Shown here: piece by piece, positions 61,801 to 64,000 of the stretch
How the letters are laid out: each line of letters begins with the position of its first letter
How positions within the stretch are numbered: position 1 is the stretch's first letter
From: Plantago elongata
Lineage: Eukaryota > Streptophyta > Magnoliopsida > Lamiales > Plantaginaceae
Length of the DNA: 64,000 bases
Direction: 5' to 3'
Assembly: GCA_036897095.1 (NCBI GenBank)
Contig: JAYMSP010000105.1
Span: 1 to 64,000, forward strand
Notes under the pieces: model-generated
The model's input: the letters and a program-made list of their open reading frames with translations, nothing else
Databases searched by the model: none
What the model was told of the DNA's origin: nothing
Translations under genes and position numbers: made by a program

Positions 61801-64000
61801 GCTATAAGTTTAACTTACATAATTGTCTAATTACTTAACTAGGTACTTCTAGGTATCTCTGTACTATCTCCTTAGTAGTGTTTTAGTGCTAGCATATAAT
61901 TATATTCTAGTGGGTTATAACTCACTTAGATAAAATAAATTAAACTAGAGTATACAGCAGTGTGCCCTTTTTCTATGTCCTTATGAATATCTTACAATAA
62001 GGCTACTCTTTATAAAAAGAGGGTTGCCTCTATTGGATAAAAATGTATTTGCTCTATTGCGTTATTCAAAAATTACTTAAAAGGACTCATGCTTAAGTAA
62101 ATATAAGAGACTTGCCTATTATAAACAAACTAAGAGACTACTGCCTGTATATTTATGCTAGAGTAGATGCGTAATTAATTATTAATAGATTCTAGTAATC
62201 TACTACTTTATTGTATTAAGGAATTTGCTTGGGTAACAAGAAAGGTACTATTTTACTAGTCTTATAGAAAGTTCCTACGCAAAGCAAAGCGAGCTTCCTC
62301 TTTAAAATATAGGTTAGGCATCATATTTTTACATAAACACTGATAAGTATACTTCTATTATTATTATATACAAAAGCTTTATACACATTTATACGTAGGT
62401 ATACCTTTTGTACTATTATATCTTTTAAGCCTCAATTATTTACTAAATATTAAAGTATTAGGGTATATGTCATAAGTAACTCTAGTATACACTTGCATTC
62501 TTAGGGTATTTATTAAATATAAAATAAAGGGTTCATACATAGCTAACTCTCTATTAACGAGTAATAAAATCTAGTAGCATATCTACCAAGAAGGGTACTT
62601 ATTATATTTAATATTATTGATTAAGGATAAAGCAAGGCTCCCCCTCTAACTGTGTCTTTTAAGATTCTTTTATTGCGTAAGTATTCTATAGGGGCAGCGC
62701 ATTTATCTAACTTAGTAAATCTAAACTCTTTCGCCTGGGTAAGAACTACAGAAATCTATTTAAAAGGGGAATTATATACTCTAGTCTCATCCATAAGGGG
62801 TGTATTTACTTGACTTAAATATGTATAAAATGACTAACTAATAGGAAATCTTTCCTTTTCATAAAGGGTCATAATATAATATAATACGCCTCCCTCTTTT
62901 CTAAATACGTTATTAAGGAATCCTTTCTCTATCAGTTATAAAATTCTAGTACTTTGCAATTCTCTAGTAACTTAAAGCTTATAAAATAATATAGTCTTGT
63001 GTAAGAAATAATTCTAAAAAAAGTATCTCTTTTTTCTTCTTTACTTATTCTTTTAAGGCTAACACATATAGATAGGAATAGATCCCAGCACCCCCTTACT
63101 AAAAATTAAGTTTATATTATAAGCTAATTAAGCACTTCTCTAGTGTTAATAAATGCGTGATATAAAGAGCCCTTATCTACGTAGCTTACATAAAGGGAGG
63201 AGTACACTATAGAGTACAAAAAAATTTTAGTAAATAAGAGGTAATTCCTCATAACCCTACATAAAAGGGTAAGTACGCTTATAAAATATAAAAGGCACTT
63301 GTTTAGTAAGGCATGCTGGCTAAACAAGTATTATACCTTAATCCTTTAAAAAAAGACTCTATCTTTCTTATTACTTAGTTAATAGTATTATTATTTATAA
63401 GTAGTAATATAAAGTAACTCTTAACTTAATTATTTTATAGTTACACTTCCTTAATATGTATTATTCTCTTGTATATCAAAGTATAAGTATCTAGTAGTAT
63501 GGGAGTACTTACCCTCTACACCTAAAAAATACTATATTGAGTAATCCTTTACCTATAATACAAAACTGTATTACCTAAGAGTCTTAACTATAAAAGTATT
63601 CTCTTGCAAGGGAATCTATTAGCCCTTCCTTTTGCATAAATTGTTACCATACTAAGTTATACTGCAGTTTTCCTCTATAAAAAGGTATTTATAGTCACTT
63701 CTATCTTTATAAAGATAGAAGTACTCTTACCGGAAATAATTTTTGTACGAGGAAGACTTAGTATTAGTTTAGTATTAGTAGAGGCTCCTTTTGAATTATG
63801 TATAAAAATTAAGTACAAGCTCCTTCATAAATACGGGCATATTAAAAATAGATTAAAGGGCAAAATTATAACAACTCTTTCTTATAGTGTAATAATTATT
63901 TATACGTAGTATCATTATATAATAAGGTATCTTAAGTAAGAGGGAGTTACCTTACACCCCTATATAAATATATAGAAAAAATAAAGTCTAATTAAATAGC
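55880..64000. repeat. RIP-like degraded repeat block (B block), runs off the window
   Basis: The TpA-joined texture resumes after the GC island and continues to the end. No gene is visible; the 67-codon frame at 63124-63327 (minus) starts at TTG. A short patch at about 59350-59400 keeps several CA, TG and CG steps. Inverted repeats occur at 56193-56230 (TAATAATTAG and its complement, 18-base gap) and at 63697-63722 (perfect palindrome). Confidence 0.65.
63697..63722. repeat. Perfect 26-bp palindrome
   Basis: Thirteen bases starting ACTTCTATCTTTA are followed directly by their exact reverse complement, with no spacer. It is the longest perfect palindrome I found. It could extrude as a cruciform or fold as a hairpin in RNA, and it could be the joined ends of a short inverted-repeat element. 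Confidence 0.9.

Noticed and set aside
1-64000. Telomere repeats, CRISPR arrays, rRNA genes and replication origins
   Set aside because: TTAGGG words are isolated and never in tandem. There are no regularly spaced repeats and no conserved rRNA segments. Yeast-type origin consensus words are expected many times by chance at this base composition.

Overview
This 64 kb window looks like a gene desert from a filamentous (probably ascomycete) fungus whose repeats were degraded by repeat-induced point mutation (RIP). No open frame exceeds 92 codons on either strand. There is no recognisable protein, rRNA, intact tRNA, CRISPR array or telomere array. The fungal assignment is an inference from the mutation pattern alone; no gene supports it.

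Two kinds of AT-rich DNA alternate. 'B' blocks (about 2.95-4.51, 6.50-9.45, 10.80-15.62, 17.05-29.30, 36.59-41.35, 48.62-55.44 and 55.88-64.0 kb) have a strict grammar. Pyrimidine-to-purine steps are almost always TpA; CpA, TpG and CpG are scarce; and purine tracts alternate with pyrimidine tracts. This is the expected end state of RIP on duplicated DNA. 'A' blocks (about 1-2.95, 4.51-6.50, 29.30-31.39, 31.99-36.59 and 41.35-48.62 kb) are just as AT-rich but have ordinary dinucleotides, with A/T runs, TCA/TGA and some CpG. Two stretches (9.45-10.80 and 15.62-17.05 kb) are intermediate. All edges were judged by eye and are good to perhaps 150 bases.

Two islands stand out at about 45-50% GC: 31.39-31.99 kb inside an A block, and 55.57-55.87 kb inside a B block. 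They escaped both AT drift and RIP, so they are the best places to look for a functional, conserved or recently arrived element. The second is rich in short inverted pairs and could encode a structured RNA.

Other real sequence signals are short: a perfect 26-bp palindrome at 63.70 kb, an 11-bp-stem hairpin at 52.87 kb that shares a 10-mer with it, several hairpins whose arms retain CpG, and one tRNA-like relic at 47.59 kb. The overall picture fits pericentromeric or centromeric heterochromatin, or an AT-rich isochore, built from nested dead repeats. I cannot tell these apart from sequence alone, and I found no convincing new molecular system.
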